Shown here: positions 1-12,808 of the stretch, piece by piece
Numbering within the stretch: position 1 is the stretch's first letter
How the letters are laid out: each line of letters starts with the position of its first letter
DNA from: Hirsutella rhossiliensis
Lineage: Eukaryota > Ascomycota > Sordariomycetes > Hypocreales > Ophiocordycipitaceae
Assembly (NCBI RefSeq): GCF_020360975.1
Contig: NW_025408667.1
Coordinates: forward strand, 4,278,001-4,342,000
Length of the DNA: 64,000 bases
Reading direction: 5' to 3'
Notes under the pieces: model-generated
Databases searched by the model: none
Told to the model about the DNA's origin: nothing
Seen by the model: only the letters and a program-made list of their open reading frames with translations
Made by a program: the position numbers and the translations under genes

Positions 1-1676
1 TGACTCTGCCATTGACTAACTGCTTCTTCCCGACTTTATAGTCTTCTCGGATCTTCTGCATCTCACGAACTCGTTTAAGATGCATCCTTATCTCCTGGCG
101 CGTTTGAAGCCGGGTTTGCTTTGCCTGGAGCTCCTCATACTCCCGGGTGATGTCGGCCATGCTGGAGCTCGTGATAAACTCTCCGCGCGGCCTGACAATC
201 TTGCCTCTCTTCATTCGATTCGCATACGCCTGGGTTCGGCTATTCTTATCGCTGACTATGCCCTGGGAATGTGACGCCATCGCGATAGACTCGGTGTTCA
301 CTTTCGCAAGAACCCGCAAGTTTTCTCGTGATGGCGAGCTCATGAGGGGCCCATACCGTTGCCGGATATCATTGAGGGCATCCGCGGCGACTTGGAAACG
401 CGTCTCCGAGGGTAGGAGCGAGGCGTATGCAGGATTGATCGGCTGCTGTTGTCGTAGCTGCTCGTGGAGGATCTTGGTGATCACCGGCGCTGGGTCGACA
501 GGAAAGAGGCCTGTTTTTCAAATGCCGCCATAATGTTATGCCGCGTGAAGCCAGCCTCATATACGTCCTGAAAAGCTGTGAGGAAGTTGACCCGCGAAAA
601 TGGTATGTTGCCTTCTGCGAGCGACTTCGAAGCGCTTTCTGATGTGCTGACTTTAGTGGCTGGAATACCCCAACATCAAGCGGCTGCATGAGGTGGGTGG
701 AATGTGGAGGAAAATAGCAATGATGATATCAAACTTGATACAATACTCAGCAAAGTCAAGGGTGGTATGCCCTGTAAAGCCATCCACAACAAGCAATCGG
801 TAGATCTTCTCGTCGTCAGGCCGTTGGTTTGGCGGCGCCTCCACGCGACTCATCCCCATGTTGGGGCGCCGAAGATGCTCGTCACAGCCGAACCACTCTT
901 CCAGCGAATTTCCTGACTGTTTTGCTTGCGCTGACGATGCCCAAGACCAGCAGTTGAAATGCCTTGCCCACTCAAGGTGTATCTCTGCGTTGGAAAAGCC
1001 AGTTGGCGACTGGGCAAACCGTACGCCTGTCATGATGTCGATGCCGGCCCAGTTGGTGGTAGGGTAATGTTGGAAAACAAGCCAGGGTGGAAGAGAGTCC
1101 CCCACTGCGTTAACTGAGGCAATTACCGTGCAGGATTCTCGGTTTGCTGGGTCTAAAACTCGGGGCCGGGTGCTCTTGACTCTAGTGGTGCGCGTGATGA
1201 GAACTTGGATGCGTTCTCGCAGGCACCCAATGCGTATTCCGGCCTCGTCTTCATTCCAGATCTCTGAACTGCCAATACGGTAGCTGGTGATGATTTCTCG
1301 AAGCTTTGAGTAGAAAAATTCGACTTCTTCTACCCCGTGGGCTTCAAAGGACTTCCGGGCTCGTTCAACTGCTTTGAGATACGTCTTCGCGATCGCAGGA
1401 TGACTTCCACGCCAATTGTCAAGCCAACTTGACGAGACCGGGCGGGCATTGGGATCTCGACGCATTCTTATTGCATTTGCAACAGCTTCAAGTTGCTCTC
1501 TCGTGGCGGGCATGCCGGTGCGTTCCATCCACTGTACATACGCAACCAGGGCGTCGTCTTCGTCCTCCGTCAGCGCCAATGGACGCCCTGGAGCACGGGA
1601 AAAGGGGTTTTATGAAATTAATGGCTCTCTGTACGGATGAGCTCTTCACATTGTAACGGATGGCCGCATCTCGCAC
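1..1676 (-). pseudogene. Fot/pogo (CENP-B-like) transposase remnant, copy 1
   Basis: Reading on the minus strand, an N-terminal psq-like helix-turn-helix segment (RDAAIRYNVKSSSVQRAIN) is followed in another frame by a GRPLALTEDED linker and a CENP-B/Tc5-type DNA-binding domain. The DDE endonuclase core follows at about 650-1579 (IWNEDEAGIRIG, then LLVVDGFTGH). The QPLDVGVFQPLK stretch typical of Fot1/pogo transposases lies near 660-690 but is in a different frame, and the C-terminal coiled-coil region (1-480) is in a third. At least four frame changes separate these blocks, so no intact transposase is encoded. The 308-codon central frame only begins at a TTG, so it is not itself a gene start. 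Confidence 0.85.
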
Positions 1677-1877
1677 GGAAAGAGGCGTTCTTTTTGGTGT
1701 TGTTGAGCGACGAACATCGGCTCTGGGGTCGCGACGAGACGCCAGAACGGCTTTGCTGCCTCCAGGGTAGCCATGTTATCTGTCATAATGTATTCCGGCA
1801 AAAAGATACGTAAATAAAGTCAAGTTGCGCGAGAAAACGCGGTTGAGATGCATAGGGTTGACGTTTTGGAGGTGGGC

Positions 1878-1977
1878 TGCTGTGCCGGATTTTTTGGGCT
1901 GTGCCGGATTTTTTGGGCCAACTAAGTGGCGAAGACACTTAGTTGGGCTGCTGTGGCCCCACACCAAGATCAACGGG
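1878..1977. repeat. Fot element right terminal inverted repeat, copy 1
   Basis: Identical to the right TIR of copy 2 at 47050-47149. It ends in CAACGGG next to TA. Inside it are two direct repeats of GTGCCGGATTTTTTGGGC type and an 11-bp-arm palindrome (CCAACTAAGTG, loop, CACTTAGTTGG). Confidence 0.9.
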
Positions 1978-1979
1978 TA

Positions 1980-2940
1980 TAGTGGAGCTGTCGCCGGGAT
2001 CGCCCGACTTTTAGACCCCCCTACTGCGTACTCGAGACGAGCTCTAAGACTCTTAAGAGGCTAGAGAAGCTAACTGGACCTAAAGAAGTTAACAAGTCGA
2101 CCGGCCGATCGGAAAACATTAGGGGCAGTGTAGCGAGCGGTTTGGCTCTTACCGTGGACTTAACTCCACTGTCAAGCAGTACGAGAAGGGCAGAATGCCC
2201 TGCTAGGCAACAACGTATTTTCAGCCTGGCTGGGGTGTATCTTATAGCAACCAGTTTTTATCAAAAAGCAGATACATGTTAGATCTAAACATAAGAGGTC
2301 ACAGGATTCGTCACGGAATTAGTTGCGTATGGGGACCCGGAGGACTTGGGAGCTTAGGGAAATTACCCAATTACCTTGCGAAGAGTTATATCGCTAGGAG
2401 TTTCTTCTATATACGAGAGGAAGGCTCGCCAGCCGCGGCTCGCGCAAAGAAGCCTTTCGGAACGAAATTTGGCGACAAGAGAACCGGAGAAGAGTTGGCT
2501 ACAGAAGAGAGAGAGAGAGTTGGCGACAGTAGATAGGAGACAGGAAGAAGAGTGAGGTCGAGATACGAGACACGGCGAGAGACGTAGAGCATTATCGTGA
2601 GTGAAACCGAGACAGAGCGTCGGGAAGGCAGGCTAGGCCGCTGGAGGAAAATTTGGTTTAAAAAGGCGCAAACTCAAAGGGCGTGGAGAGACGGCAGGGT
2701 TGAAGAGAGATGTGAGTGGGTAATGCATGTCTGGGCGAGTGGAAGGCTCGGAAAATTTACATGTGCTACCGGTATAAGTCGTAGGTATAAACAGAATAAG
2801 GAGTATATTGGGGAAGTTTTGACTTGATCGTCTTCATGAAAAGGAGAACAAGAAGAGAAGAGAATGTGCTATTCGAGCCTTTGGCAGTTGATTTTGAGGA
2901 TGATGAGACATGTTGTCATGTTGTATTGTTTCGTTTGATG
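1980..2940. other. Intergenic, no gene recognised
   Basis: No convincing coding frame. The stretch is purine-rich on the plus strand around 2480-2720 (repeated GAGA and TTGGCGACA motifs), which may be the edge of an old LTR element, but I found no matching second LTR. Confidence 0.4.
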
Positions 2941-2949
2941 CTTTAAAGT

Positions 2950-4340
2950 TCAGAGAATATTCTTGGGCGGACGTCGGGCGCGCAGTGGTCGGGAAGATAT
3001 CGACGCGGGAGGTCTGATAGAGCCAGAGGCGGATGTGTCTTGGTGATTGACCTGTTCGGTGTCCGTCTCTGACTCTGCGGGTCTTCCGGGGACAGAAAGG
3101 AGGAGGTATCGGATTTGGGAGTCTTGACCGTCACAGTCGGTGATTATGGTGGAAGTTTCGGGAGAAAGTCGCGGTCTCTTGGTTGGGGTTTGGTAGGGAT
3201 CGGGCAATGACCGACTTGATGCCAGCATAAGGATCGACTGGGCCAGAAGCATGCGGCGTGGGGAGGCGGGGCTTTGGGCGGCCTTGGGTTTCTTCGTAGA
3301 GGTAAACCTGGCCAACGCAACGCTATAGTCCGAGGATTGCCGACCGCGCTCTTGGGTGTCGTCGGCAGTAGTTGTGTTGCAGAAGCCTGGCCGGACATGG
3401 CCTTGTCGTGGAAAGTCCACGTGTCGGGGACGACGATGAAGATATAGTCTTGGTCGAAAGCCGGGGCATGTTTCATGATCTGGTGATCCAGTAAGCCGGC
3501 GATTTTGCCCGTACAGGTGAAGAGAGCGTTCGACTGGAACTGGCTGTCGCGCCTCTCGGTCATATTCTTGCATAGGAGGTCCAAGGATTAGCGTGAATGG
3601 GAAGATGACGAAAACTTGGAAGGGTGAAAGCCCTTGAAGGGGTTTGCCGGGAATCCCAGGACAAATAAAGGTGGAGAGCTGGACAAAGCCGCAGCAGCTC
3701 AGCTGGGTGTCGTCAAGGGCCGCAGCCGAGTTTCCATGCAGGAGGTCGCGGCCGGAGCCGATGACAGGTCCCGTGAAGGAGACAATGGGTTGTATCGTTG
3801 GGAAAGTATCCACCGAGCTGAGGGTGCGAGTGACAATTCTATGGATATCGTCAGGAGGGCAGTGGCGACAGAGATTTGGAGCATAGACTCACGGTTGGTA
3901 GCTGTGATCGCGGACTATAAGCGCGGGGACGGTGTATTCTGTGATGTTATCATCGTCCGACTCCAAGCCATCACGTCGCTCGATTTCCACGTCAGGGCAA
4001 AGGGATGAACACGGCCGACCATGAAGAACCATTGCTCGGTCCATTCCGAGGAGATTATCTGTTGGTTGTATATGGAAATATTAAGGCTGAAGAAGATGCA
4101 GGTCGATGGATTGCCAGTATCTGACCGGATTGCTGCATACTCCGGAGTCGACAGCCATGAGGGCGTGGGAAGGAAGACCCTCGCTAGGGTTTCTGCGTTG
4201 AGCCCTTTGACACGATGCTCATTCTGGTAGGCGAACCTAGCCGGGCAGCCGGGCTGGACAAAGGCCATCATGGACATGTCGGCGCCAGCATTTTTCTGGC
4301 TGTCAAGAGGTTGCCGCGGGAGGACGAGGTATCGACGTTG
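2950..4340 (-). pseudogene. Unknown Helitron-linked ORF, frameshifted
   Basis: Three minus-strand frames read as one protein in series: 4277-3915 (contains FALTWKSSDVMAWS and a SQNTPSPRL end), then about 3880-3590 (PIVSFTGPVIGSG, CCGFVQLSTFICPGIPG), then 3584-3140 (ALFTCTGKIAGLLDHQIMKH, DYIFIVVPDTWTFHDK). The C-terminal frame ends at 2950. I do not recognise a named domain. The ORF runs away from the Helitron RepHel gene that starts near 5.8 kb, which suggests a companion gene of the element; that link is inference. Frame changes imply decay unless some are introns. Confidence 0.45.
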
Positions 4341-5476
4341 AGCTGGGAGGCCGACATCGTGAGAACATGGCAGATGTAGTCACCGTGGAAGTGTAAATGA
4401 GGGGTTACGCAGAGTGGAGGTGGGCATCCTATAAAGCAGGTTTTCTTGCTGCTCGAAAGAGGGCTCGCGGCTAGGGTCGGGGAGACTTAAGAGTCAGAGA
4501 ATGCTACCTAGGTGATAGATCAGAAGCGGGGGTATGCGGGAATGAGCTGGCGAGGTTCTTGAACAGTCTCGACCATCTGGTTCTATGGTCGTGAGTGAAG
4601 TAGGGAGCCGGGGGTTGGAAGTTGAGTAGGGGTGATGGCTATGTCGCGAGAAGTTGGAGGTCGGCGAACAGTAAGGTTAGTGTGGGTAAGTCTGCGGAGA
4701 AAGAAAGTCCAGCAGTACCCTTCGGTGTCATCGTTGCATGGAGTAGATAGCAAAGGCGACAATAACGAATGAGAGTGAAGGAAAGAAAGAGGTTATGGTA
4801 GTATTGCAGGGGTCCCTTTTTGACGGTCGTCGGTAGTTGGATGGGCATTGCGTGCGGCTGAGCGAGGCGGGTGCCGACCGTGTCGAGTCCACTATTGGGA
4901 CACGGTGAAGTCGGATATAGGGGACGACCTGAGGAGGAGGATGCGAGTTGGTCACGAGAACTCCAAGAGGGTTTGCAAGTCGAGACTCCGGTGGCTAGCG
5001 ACTACAAGAGGACAGGCAGGGGATCCTGGCTGTCGCTTTAGCATGAAGGCCGTTGATGCGACGTTGGTGGTGGCGAGGAGCAAACCTAGCCGGGTAGTCC
5101 GGTTGCACGAGGACACCGTGGACATGTTATCGCCGGCAGCCTTTTGGCTGTTGCTCGACGAGGTGGAGTGGCAGATATTGATGGAGCAACTGATGCGCAA
5201 GGTGGGTGGGACGGCGTTGGAAGGGCCGGAGAGTATGGTTGGAAGTGTGCGGCGGGCGGTTGGCGCGGCCACCCCATGTGCCGGAGGTCGGCAGTAGCCA
5301 GGATTCGCTGGAGTGCGCAAAGAGAGCACGGCGATGGAAGGGCCGCCTTTGGCAAAGCTGGGGTAGCAGGTCGCACGTGGAGACCAGCCGAGGGCCGGGA
5401 CGGTGGACGCACATAGGGAGGGTAAATGGGGATTACAAAGGGTAGTAGTATTGCATCGCTTCGGTACCATAGGCAA
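4340..5476 (-). pseudogene. Diverged partial duplicate of the 2950-4340 ORF
   Basis: Around 5040-5150 the minus strand carries a motif order matching 4200-4290: AACATGTC, a short variable stretch, then CCGGCTAGGTT. The downstream sequence (CGACTTGCAAACCC region near 4970) also tracks the first copy. Similarity is patchy and the frames are broken, so this looks like an older tandem duplicate rather than a gene. Sequence between about 4340 and 4850 has no clear match. Confidence 0.3.
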
Positions 5477-5817
5477 GCATTATAAGGGAAGAAACGCCAC
5501 GGCCATGAGAGTAGTGATCGTTAGGAAGCTTCCCACTCGGAAAGAAATAGTGTACGCCAAGAAGCGAGATTATCCAAGTGGAAGTGCTCCGGGCCAAAAC
5601 TTTCTAGCCTGTTGCCAATCCACGCTAGTCGACGTCGAGGAGGCAGTAGCATGGCGGACAGTCCTGCAGGGAAGCTAGGCGAGGCGGCCGCTCACCGTGG
5701 AGCCTGTTCGTTGTCAGTCGAGGATGGAGAAGAGGGTAGGAACGGGGGAGTGCCTGTTTCGGGGTGCGGAGATGATACAGGGCAACTCGAGAAGGGCACA
5801 GAGCACGGGAGACAAGG

Positions 5818-8800
5818 TTGGGGCGGTTCGGGAGATACAGATCAGTGGCGAATGAAGCATTAACGTTCCGGCTGATTCAGCCTAAGCAGTCTGCGGTCGA
5901 AGAAACCGCATGGAGAAAGCATGCAGAGGCGATCGCAAAGTCACTGCCGAGAAGACCGCCGCGAGGCGGTTTGCGGTCAAGCAGAGCACGGAAGTCCCGT
6001 AATTTGGTCAGCAGCGGAAATTCCGCGCAACGTCAGTCACCGAGTCCGCTTCCGAGGTTCGTGTTGCCTACAGAACGTGGAGACCAGGGGCAGTGGGCTC
6101 TAACAGTCCGCCCTTCATCGGCCGTTTTGCCCCAGGAGAGGGGTCCTGAAGGTGACGGGCAGGGAGATAAGGTGGCGACCGGCGGTGTCCCGGGTGTTCG
6201 TTCGAAAAAGGGACCGACGCTCCGACCTATCCAGCCCAAGGATACGACTTTCCAAGACCTAAGACGAACGGCGCAATTTGCAGCATCGATTGCATGGGGT
6301 TTGCCCAAGCTCCGTCGGGGACCGGTTCGGCGGCCAAGGGCACAGGTGGGTGTGGACGATGGCGCAGCAGAGGCAGCGGACGGCTCGCTGCGCGGACAGA
6401 GGCAGTCCCGGAGGCGGGAGAAGAGAGCCCGTCTTCCTAGCCGGGATGGGCGCCCGATAAAACAGGTCCGAAGTGGAATCGGAAGGCATAGGAGACGGGA
6501 GCTGCAGGCCGAAGACCTGGCGAGTGTGCTGCGCTTTTTGGAGGAAGACTTTGCCTTGAAGGAGAGATTGTCTAACGATCAGACGTGGTGCACGCCAATA
6601 CCGCTCGAGAGGAAGGTGTCGACGGTGCGAGACTTCTATCAGGCGTTCCACGATGCGAGCACGTTGCCGATACGGACCTGCATGGTGTGCTACCGCAAGT
6701 GTACGAGAGGAGAGTTGAGGAGATTACATGGGATCATTGGCTGTCAAGTTGCGTACCAAAGGGCGGCCGCTCACCATTTTCATGCCGGAGTTGCTTTCCT
6801 GAGGGCGAGTCCGTGTCGGTGTGCGCCGAGTGTGGCCGATGCCTGGCGCGCAGGAGCCTGTCGCCGGCGATCCACCTTCACAGTCGCCTTGGCTGCGAGC
6901 ACATGTTCCCCGATGAGCTCAAGGGACTGACGCCGGTCGAACAAAGCTCATCTCGCTGAACTCATGTTACGGGTTTGTCACGAGATATAGCATTCCGGGC
7001 GGGCAGAGGCAGAGCGTGAAGTATCCGAGGCATGTCAGGGCCACATCACGGTGTTTCCGAACAATGTGCAGGAGCTGGCCACCAAAGTGCTCCCGCACCC
7101 CTTTGCAAGCACTGGACGAGATCCACATCTCGTGGCAGGGCGCGGAGAAGCCGGCACCGAGCGACCTGTCGAGTCTCTTGTCGGTGAGGCGGCGGGTGGT
7201 CGAGAGGGCCTTGTCTGGCTGAAGCGGAACAACCCCACTACGCCGAGATCGAGATCGACGCGGCGGAGATGGAGAGCTGGGGAGACTCGATACACGGGGT
7301 ACCGTCGTCGGTGTGCGATCGTATGGAGCGGAACGAGCCGTCTGGGTGGAGAAAGCGCGGACGGCGCACGTTGTGCCGCCCACGGAACGCGCCATGGACG
7401 AGGAGGGCCGGTGGAGATCGAGGAGCTCTTCGCCCTGCTCAACCAAGGACAAGAAGCCGGCGGCCAGGGTGAAGGTCACGGGCCCAACGGAGAAGGCGCG
7501 GTTCGCGATGGAAGTGACGCCTGCCCCGACCAGAACGTTCCAGCGATCAACGAGGTGACGTCTTCTGGCATGTTCGCGCTCGACGGACCGCCAGACGTCG
7601 CGGACGTGGAGAAGCTGCAGTTTGCCTGTGACGCTGTTGGTGAAGGTGCCGACGACGGCCGTGCGGGCCCGAGAGCGTGGGTCGGGTCCCTAGCCGGGGG
7701 GGTTCGGGGGCGTGGCGACGGTGGTTGTGAGCCATACATCCGGGTTTCGCGGGGGGGTGAGTTTACCGATTCCTTTGAGGCGTCCTTCTTTGCCAGGACG
7801 TTCCCGACCCTGTTCCCATTTGGCGTTGGGGACCAAGGCTGGTTGAAGAGACCATGGTCGACGCGGGAAGGTCACGGCCAACTTGCGAGGCAGGGCTGTC
7901 GAGGCAGAGGCGGCCGCGGAGACCCCGTATCGTCTCGAAGCTTGAACCTTCAGGCGTGGGCCGAGATCGTGCTCCGGCGCCATGGTGGTCGATTTGCACT
8001 GCACCACATCTTCGCATTTCTCGTCTTCAACATGGGGTGCGATCGAGGAACCGCCGGGTCAGCATGTTGAGTGTTGGGAGGAAGAACTTCCGCAAGGTAG
8101 AGCGCATCGTGCGTTCGATGACCACAGAAAGGCTAGCGGCGGCGAGGGTCGAGTTGGAGAGCTCGGGTAAGACGACCGATGGTGACGTGAAGGAGCTTCT
8201 CAGGAGCCTCTCGCTTTACGGCCACCGGCAGCCCATGTCGAGAGGTCCGTCTCAATATGCGGCGGAAAATCCAGTCGCTCATCGTCGGATATGGCGTGCC
8301 GGCCATCTGGTTCACCATCAACCCGAACGACATTACGAACCCGGTGAAGCTGCGACTGGCGGCATACCGCACACGCGATCCCGACGCGGCCGAGGAGTTC
8401 TTAGAAGGCCTTGGGGATGCGTATAAGCGGGCACGGCTGGCGATATCGGATCCCATGAGCTCGGCCGTGTTCTTCCACCGCGAGATGAAGCTGTTCTTCG
8501 ATCATTACGTGAAGGTCGGTGAAGAGTCGGTATTCGGGCGCATCGGCAAGTACTATGGCGCCGTGGAGACGAACGAACGAGGGGCGCTTCATGTTCACGG
8601 CTTGCTCTGGCTGCACGGGAACGCGCATCTCAGCTCGATGCTTGCCGACATCCACGGGGAGGATCAGGCGGCGTATCGCGAGCGAATCGTCCGATACATC
8701 GATAGCGTCTTCTCAGAGGTAAGAATGCCTACCTAAGATATGCCACCGGAGCCTGAAGTACTCTTCTGATGGCCAAGTGGGGCCGGGTTGACGTGCAAGG

Positions 8801-11800
8801 CAGGATCTGGACCAGGAAAGTTTTTGCGCCGTGCAAGCGGAGCGATCTGTGACGGGCGGTATTGGTTCCCTGCTGGACAACGCCGCGCAGTTCTCGGCCG
8901 CGTTTATCGAGGAGGCCAACTTCTGTGCCGGCGCGACGCAGGTGCACACGCATAGCCCGACCTGTGTGAAGTATTCCTTGGGCAAAGGAGGGCGGAAAGG
9001 GGACCTCTGCCGGTTCAAGGCGCCATGGAGGTTAGTCGACAAGACCGCCCTCACGGCAGACGGGGTGCTGCAGATCCGGAGGACACACAGCATGGTCAAT
9101 CGATGGAACGAGGCTATTGCTGTCGGGCTCCGGCACAACCATGATATTTCCTTCATTGCGACGCAGCGCAAGACAATGGCCCTCATCTATTATGTCACGA
9201 ACTACGCGACCAAGGTGGAGGACCCGGTGTGGAAGCGTGTGGCGGCCGCGGCCGAGCTCCTGGCCGCCTCAACAGGTGATGGCACGGCCAACGGAGGGCG
9301 GGACGGTGGCGGAGACGCTGCCACCGATGACCCTGTCAAGGGGAACAGGACGCGACAGTTCCTGATGAGAGTGGCGAACCGCGTGTTCACGGAGCGTCCG
9401 CTATCACAGGTCGAGGTCGTCGCTCACCTTCTCGGATATCCGGCCGAGTTCACCGACAGCAGCGCGTGGGCGTACCTGAACTGTTCTCTGCTGTACTGGG
9501 AAGTCTTTCGGCGATGGCGGCATCTCCGAGAAGCCAGTGGCGCTGCGGCTATGGATGACACCTTGGATGAGTCGGTCGTCGTCGAAGAAGAAGGCCTGAG
9601 AATCTCCCACGTCGAGGCGTACCAGCACCGGGAGAGCTGCTGAAAGGCCTATGCCTGTATGACTACATATCGATCGTCAGACTGAAACGCATCGGCAACG
9701 ACGAGAGCTGGGCGGCTTGGGGAGATGTCTTTCGAGGATGGATGGGCGCCGGGACGACGCTGGGTTCAGGTGCTCAGGCGGCCGGGCAAGCACGCTACCG
9801 TCTGCCTCGACGGCTACCTGAGCAAGGACTTCACCTACGATGACGAGTCGTGCTACCGGAGGTGTGTATGGCAACTGCTCTGTCAGCGGGCATTATCGGA
9901 GAGGCTAACCCACCCCCTGAAGGGCAGCCGTGCAGCATCTTGCGCTGTTCGTGCCGTGGAGTCCTTCCTGGGCGAAGGAACAGGTGAGATCAACAGCATC
10001 TGGGCGCGGGCTCGAGACGCTATGGCCCCGAGAATATCATGTCTCGTCGACAACGTGCAGCTGCTTCGACGATCCGCCGAAGACGCAAAACGCGACGCCA
10101 AGCAATGGGCAGCCTCGTCCGGCGATGGCGACCCGACGGTCGCACACGTCGAGGAGGGTGGAGCAGGCGAGGCGGGCGCGGAGTCTGCAGCGACATATCA
10201 GCCCAACAGCATCGGAGACGCAACGCGGCTCATCGACGTCGTCCGAGGTGCAGTGGGAGCGAATCAGGTGACGGCCAAGTCGCCGGAGCTCATGGCAATG
10301 ATACAGCAGCTCTGTCGGTTTCAGCAATCGGCGCTGCGCTCGACGGCCGAGCTCGAGGCCACGGCGCTGATCGAACGAGGAGAGGCGGTTAAGCATGCCA
10401 GGGCGGGTATTTTCCGGGGCCGCACTACCGCCGCAGGATCAGGTCAAGGCTATCAAGTCGCAGCAGGTAAGTGCCTCGAAGGAGAGGAGAGGATGATCCA
10501 AGGGATACAAAGCACGCCCGCCGCCTGGGAAAGCGATCGCCGCGCAGCGTTGCGAAGGGTGATGACCGGTTTCGGGAGGACGAGGTCGAAATGACGATGG
10601 CCGACTCCGACGAGACCGCTATCGACGCAGGGGCGGGAATGGACGTTCAGTTTGGCCCATCAACCTCCTTCCTCGCGGCGGGCAAGGTGTTGGCAACACG
10701 GCTGACGCTGAACAAGAGGCAGTCCATCGCTTTTCTGATAATATGCCGCCAGCTCGATTTGATGCAGCAGACCGACGGGGCGATGCCTGCCAGCTGCGCC
10801 AGTTCGTCGGTGGCGAGGGCGGTACCGGCAAGTCGCGAATCATCGAGGCACTCGTCGAGCTGTTCAGTAAAAGAGCCTTTCGAATCGTCTGCTGATCACG
10901 GCGACGTCGGGGACTGCGGCGGCGCGGATCAACGGCATCACGATCCACCCGCCTGCGGGTTCACTAAAGACCAAGGGGCGGGGGCGCGAACATGGTCAAA
11001 GACCTTGACGGGTGCGGCTGCCGAAACAGGCGGAGCGGTTCATCCACGGCCAGTCTCGAATGGATTGGCAGGAGAAGGATGTGCTCGTCATCGACGAGGT
11101 GAGCATGCTCGGGGCGCGGACGCTGCACGCCGTGAACGAGCGGCTTCGCCGGCTTCGCGGATCGCGGCAAGATTTCGGGGGGATCCCCATCGTCCTCTTC
11201 TGCGGAGATTTTCAGCAGTTCCGGCCGGTCCAAGAGAGGTCGATCGTCCTGCCTAGCGCGGCCATCTCGTGGGACGTAGACAACTCGTTCAAGGCCGAGC
11301 AGCGTCACCAGCACGACAAAGCGCACGCACTGTGGAAGAGGTTCACGACGGTCGTCATGCTGGACGAGCAGATGCGCGCCGCCGGCGACCCGGAGCTGCA
11401 GAGGCTGCTGAAGCGGATCCGTCTAGGCGTGCAGGATCGGACGGATCTAAACCTCCTCAACTCAAGGTGCTACCGGGAGGAAGGCGGATCCCTTGGGAGA
11501 CGGGCATCACCGTGGTGACGCCGCTCAATAGGAATCGGTGGAACCTGAACATGGAGGCGAGCCTGGCGTTCCGGGTCCAGCAGCGGTCGACGATGCGCAT
11601 TTTCATCTCCGAGCACAAGTGGAAGGAGGAGCTGCCGACGGAGGAAGAGGCGATCATGATACTCAACCAGGGCGACGATAGCGCGATCCCGGTGCCGGCC
11701 GTCTTCATGTTCGTGGCCGGGATGCCCATCGTCGTGAACCACAACACCCACCAGGGGCTGAAGCTAGTGAACGGCGCGAGCTACTCGGCGGTGGAGGTCA

Positions 11801-12355
11801 TTGTCGACAAGGCGTACCCGGGGCATCGGATCTCGGCCGATATGACGATCCACTTCGGGCCGCCGGCGGGATCATTCTCGAATCGGAGACGACGAGATAT
11901 CTCCACTTCGTCGGGATGCCGCCGGGCACGATCTTGTTGACACCCATGACCGTTAAGATACAGTGCCAGCGAAAAAGGCCGTGGCAACGCAACGACGTCA
12001 GCCGAAAGGGTTTGCCGTGCGCAGCAGCGTTCGCGTGCACGGACTACAAGGTGCAGGGCAAAACGCTGGAGCGCGTGGCCCTCGAGCTGCGAGGGACACG
12101 GACGACGAAGATGGATGGAACGGTGGTGCCCTCGCAGTGCGACCCGTACGGCCTGTACGTGCAGCTATCGCGCTGCCGAACTCTAGACGGCATCATGCTC
12201 GTGTCCAAGGTGCGGGACAGAGACTTGGGGGCAACCGGGTCCCCGAGGAGATGACTGCCGCACAGGCCAGGCTCGAGGTACTGAGCGAGAGGACCGTTGA
12301 GGAGGCGTTGCGCTGGCTGGACGGTGATGCTGAAGAGTCAAGGCGGCCGCGCTAG
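5818..12355 (+). pseudogene. Helitron RepHel (HUH Rep + PIF1-like helicase), multiple frameshifts
   Basis: N-terminal Cys-rich region 6.5-6.95 kb (CMVCYRKC, CAECGRC pairs), then a block around 6.93-7.47 kb that resembles the DUF6570-type segment of Helitrons. The Helitron-like N domain begins near 7.76 kb (FPTLFPFGVG, HHIFAFLVFNM). The HUH motif HVHG is at about 8590-8602 and the catalytic tyrosine motif YYVTNYATK at about 9190-9216. The helicase has Walker A (GEGGTGKSR, about 10814-10840), Walker B (VLVIDEVSML, about 11085-11115), CGDFQQFRPV (about 11200), YKVQGKTL (about 12045) and QLSRC (about 12160). The protein ends at 12355 with EEALRWLDGD. The blocks sit in different frames with breaks near 6.95, 7.5, 8.06, 8.74, 9.64, 10.6, 10.9, 11.5 and 11.9 kb, so it cannot be translated as one product. 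Confidence 0.85.
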
Positions 12356-12600
12356 GTGACGCGATGAAGAGTTCGGCAGGCGGGAAGAGTCGGCAGTGGT
12401 GGGATAAGGCACGCGAAAAGGCAACAGAAGCCGGGGGAAGGGCAGCGACCAACAAGGAGGGAGGCAAGGAGGGACCAATCACAAGGGACCAATCAAGGGG
12501 CGGAGAACTTTTGGGGGGAGAGGGCGGGGTCTGCGGGGCACGTTAGAAGGCCTTTCGTTCCTCAAGGCACATACATGTTTATTTTTAGTTTCTTTCAGAG
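5818..12600 (+). mobile_element. Helitron, degenerate
   Basis: The interval contains in order all hallmarks of a RepHel protein (see the pseudogene entry) and ends with a short 3' region. A small hairpin lies at 12550-12568 (GCCTT, 9-nt loop, AAGGC) about 200 bp after the coding end, the kind of structure found near Helitron 3' ends. I could not fix the exact TC and CTRR termini, so both boundaries are approximate. Confidence 0.7.
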
Positions 12601-12808
12601 TTTCTCTTTGAATGATCCTTAATCATGATATTAATTCCATTTTAGGCTCGCTGTATCTGTAGAGCATTATTTTAACAAGAATATACGTATATAATTTATG
12701 GTATCGGCGCTTGGCCTTCAACTAGCCGCACTTCCCTACTTTTATGTGCGCTGGTTGGCGAAATTTGTTCGAAAAACGCTCGGTGTAAGGCTTGCTTCCA
12801 AGAGCCGC

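Larger units (their letters stand above)
1..1977 (-). mobile_element. Fot/pogo-type DNA transposon, copy 1 (left end outside window)
   Basis: This is the right-hand 1.98 kb of the same element that is complete at 44362-47149. The 100-bp terminal inverted repeat occupies 1878-1977 and is followed by the TA at 1978-1979, as expected for Tc1/mariner-Fot elements that duplicate TA. The window starts inside the transposase C-terminal region. I see only about ten differences from copy 2, including a 3-bp deletion near position 73 and single-base changes in homopolymers near 1610, 1690 and 1800, so the two copies are recently related. Confidence 0.9.

Noticed and set aside
653..1579. Transposase central frame as an intact gene starting at 1579
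   Set aside because: The first codon is TTG, not ATG, and the family's N- and C-terminal regions continue in other frames on both sides.
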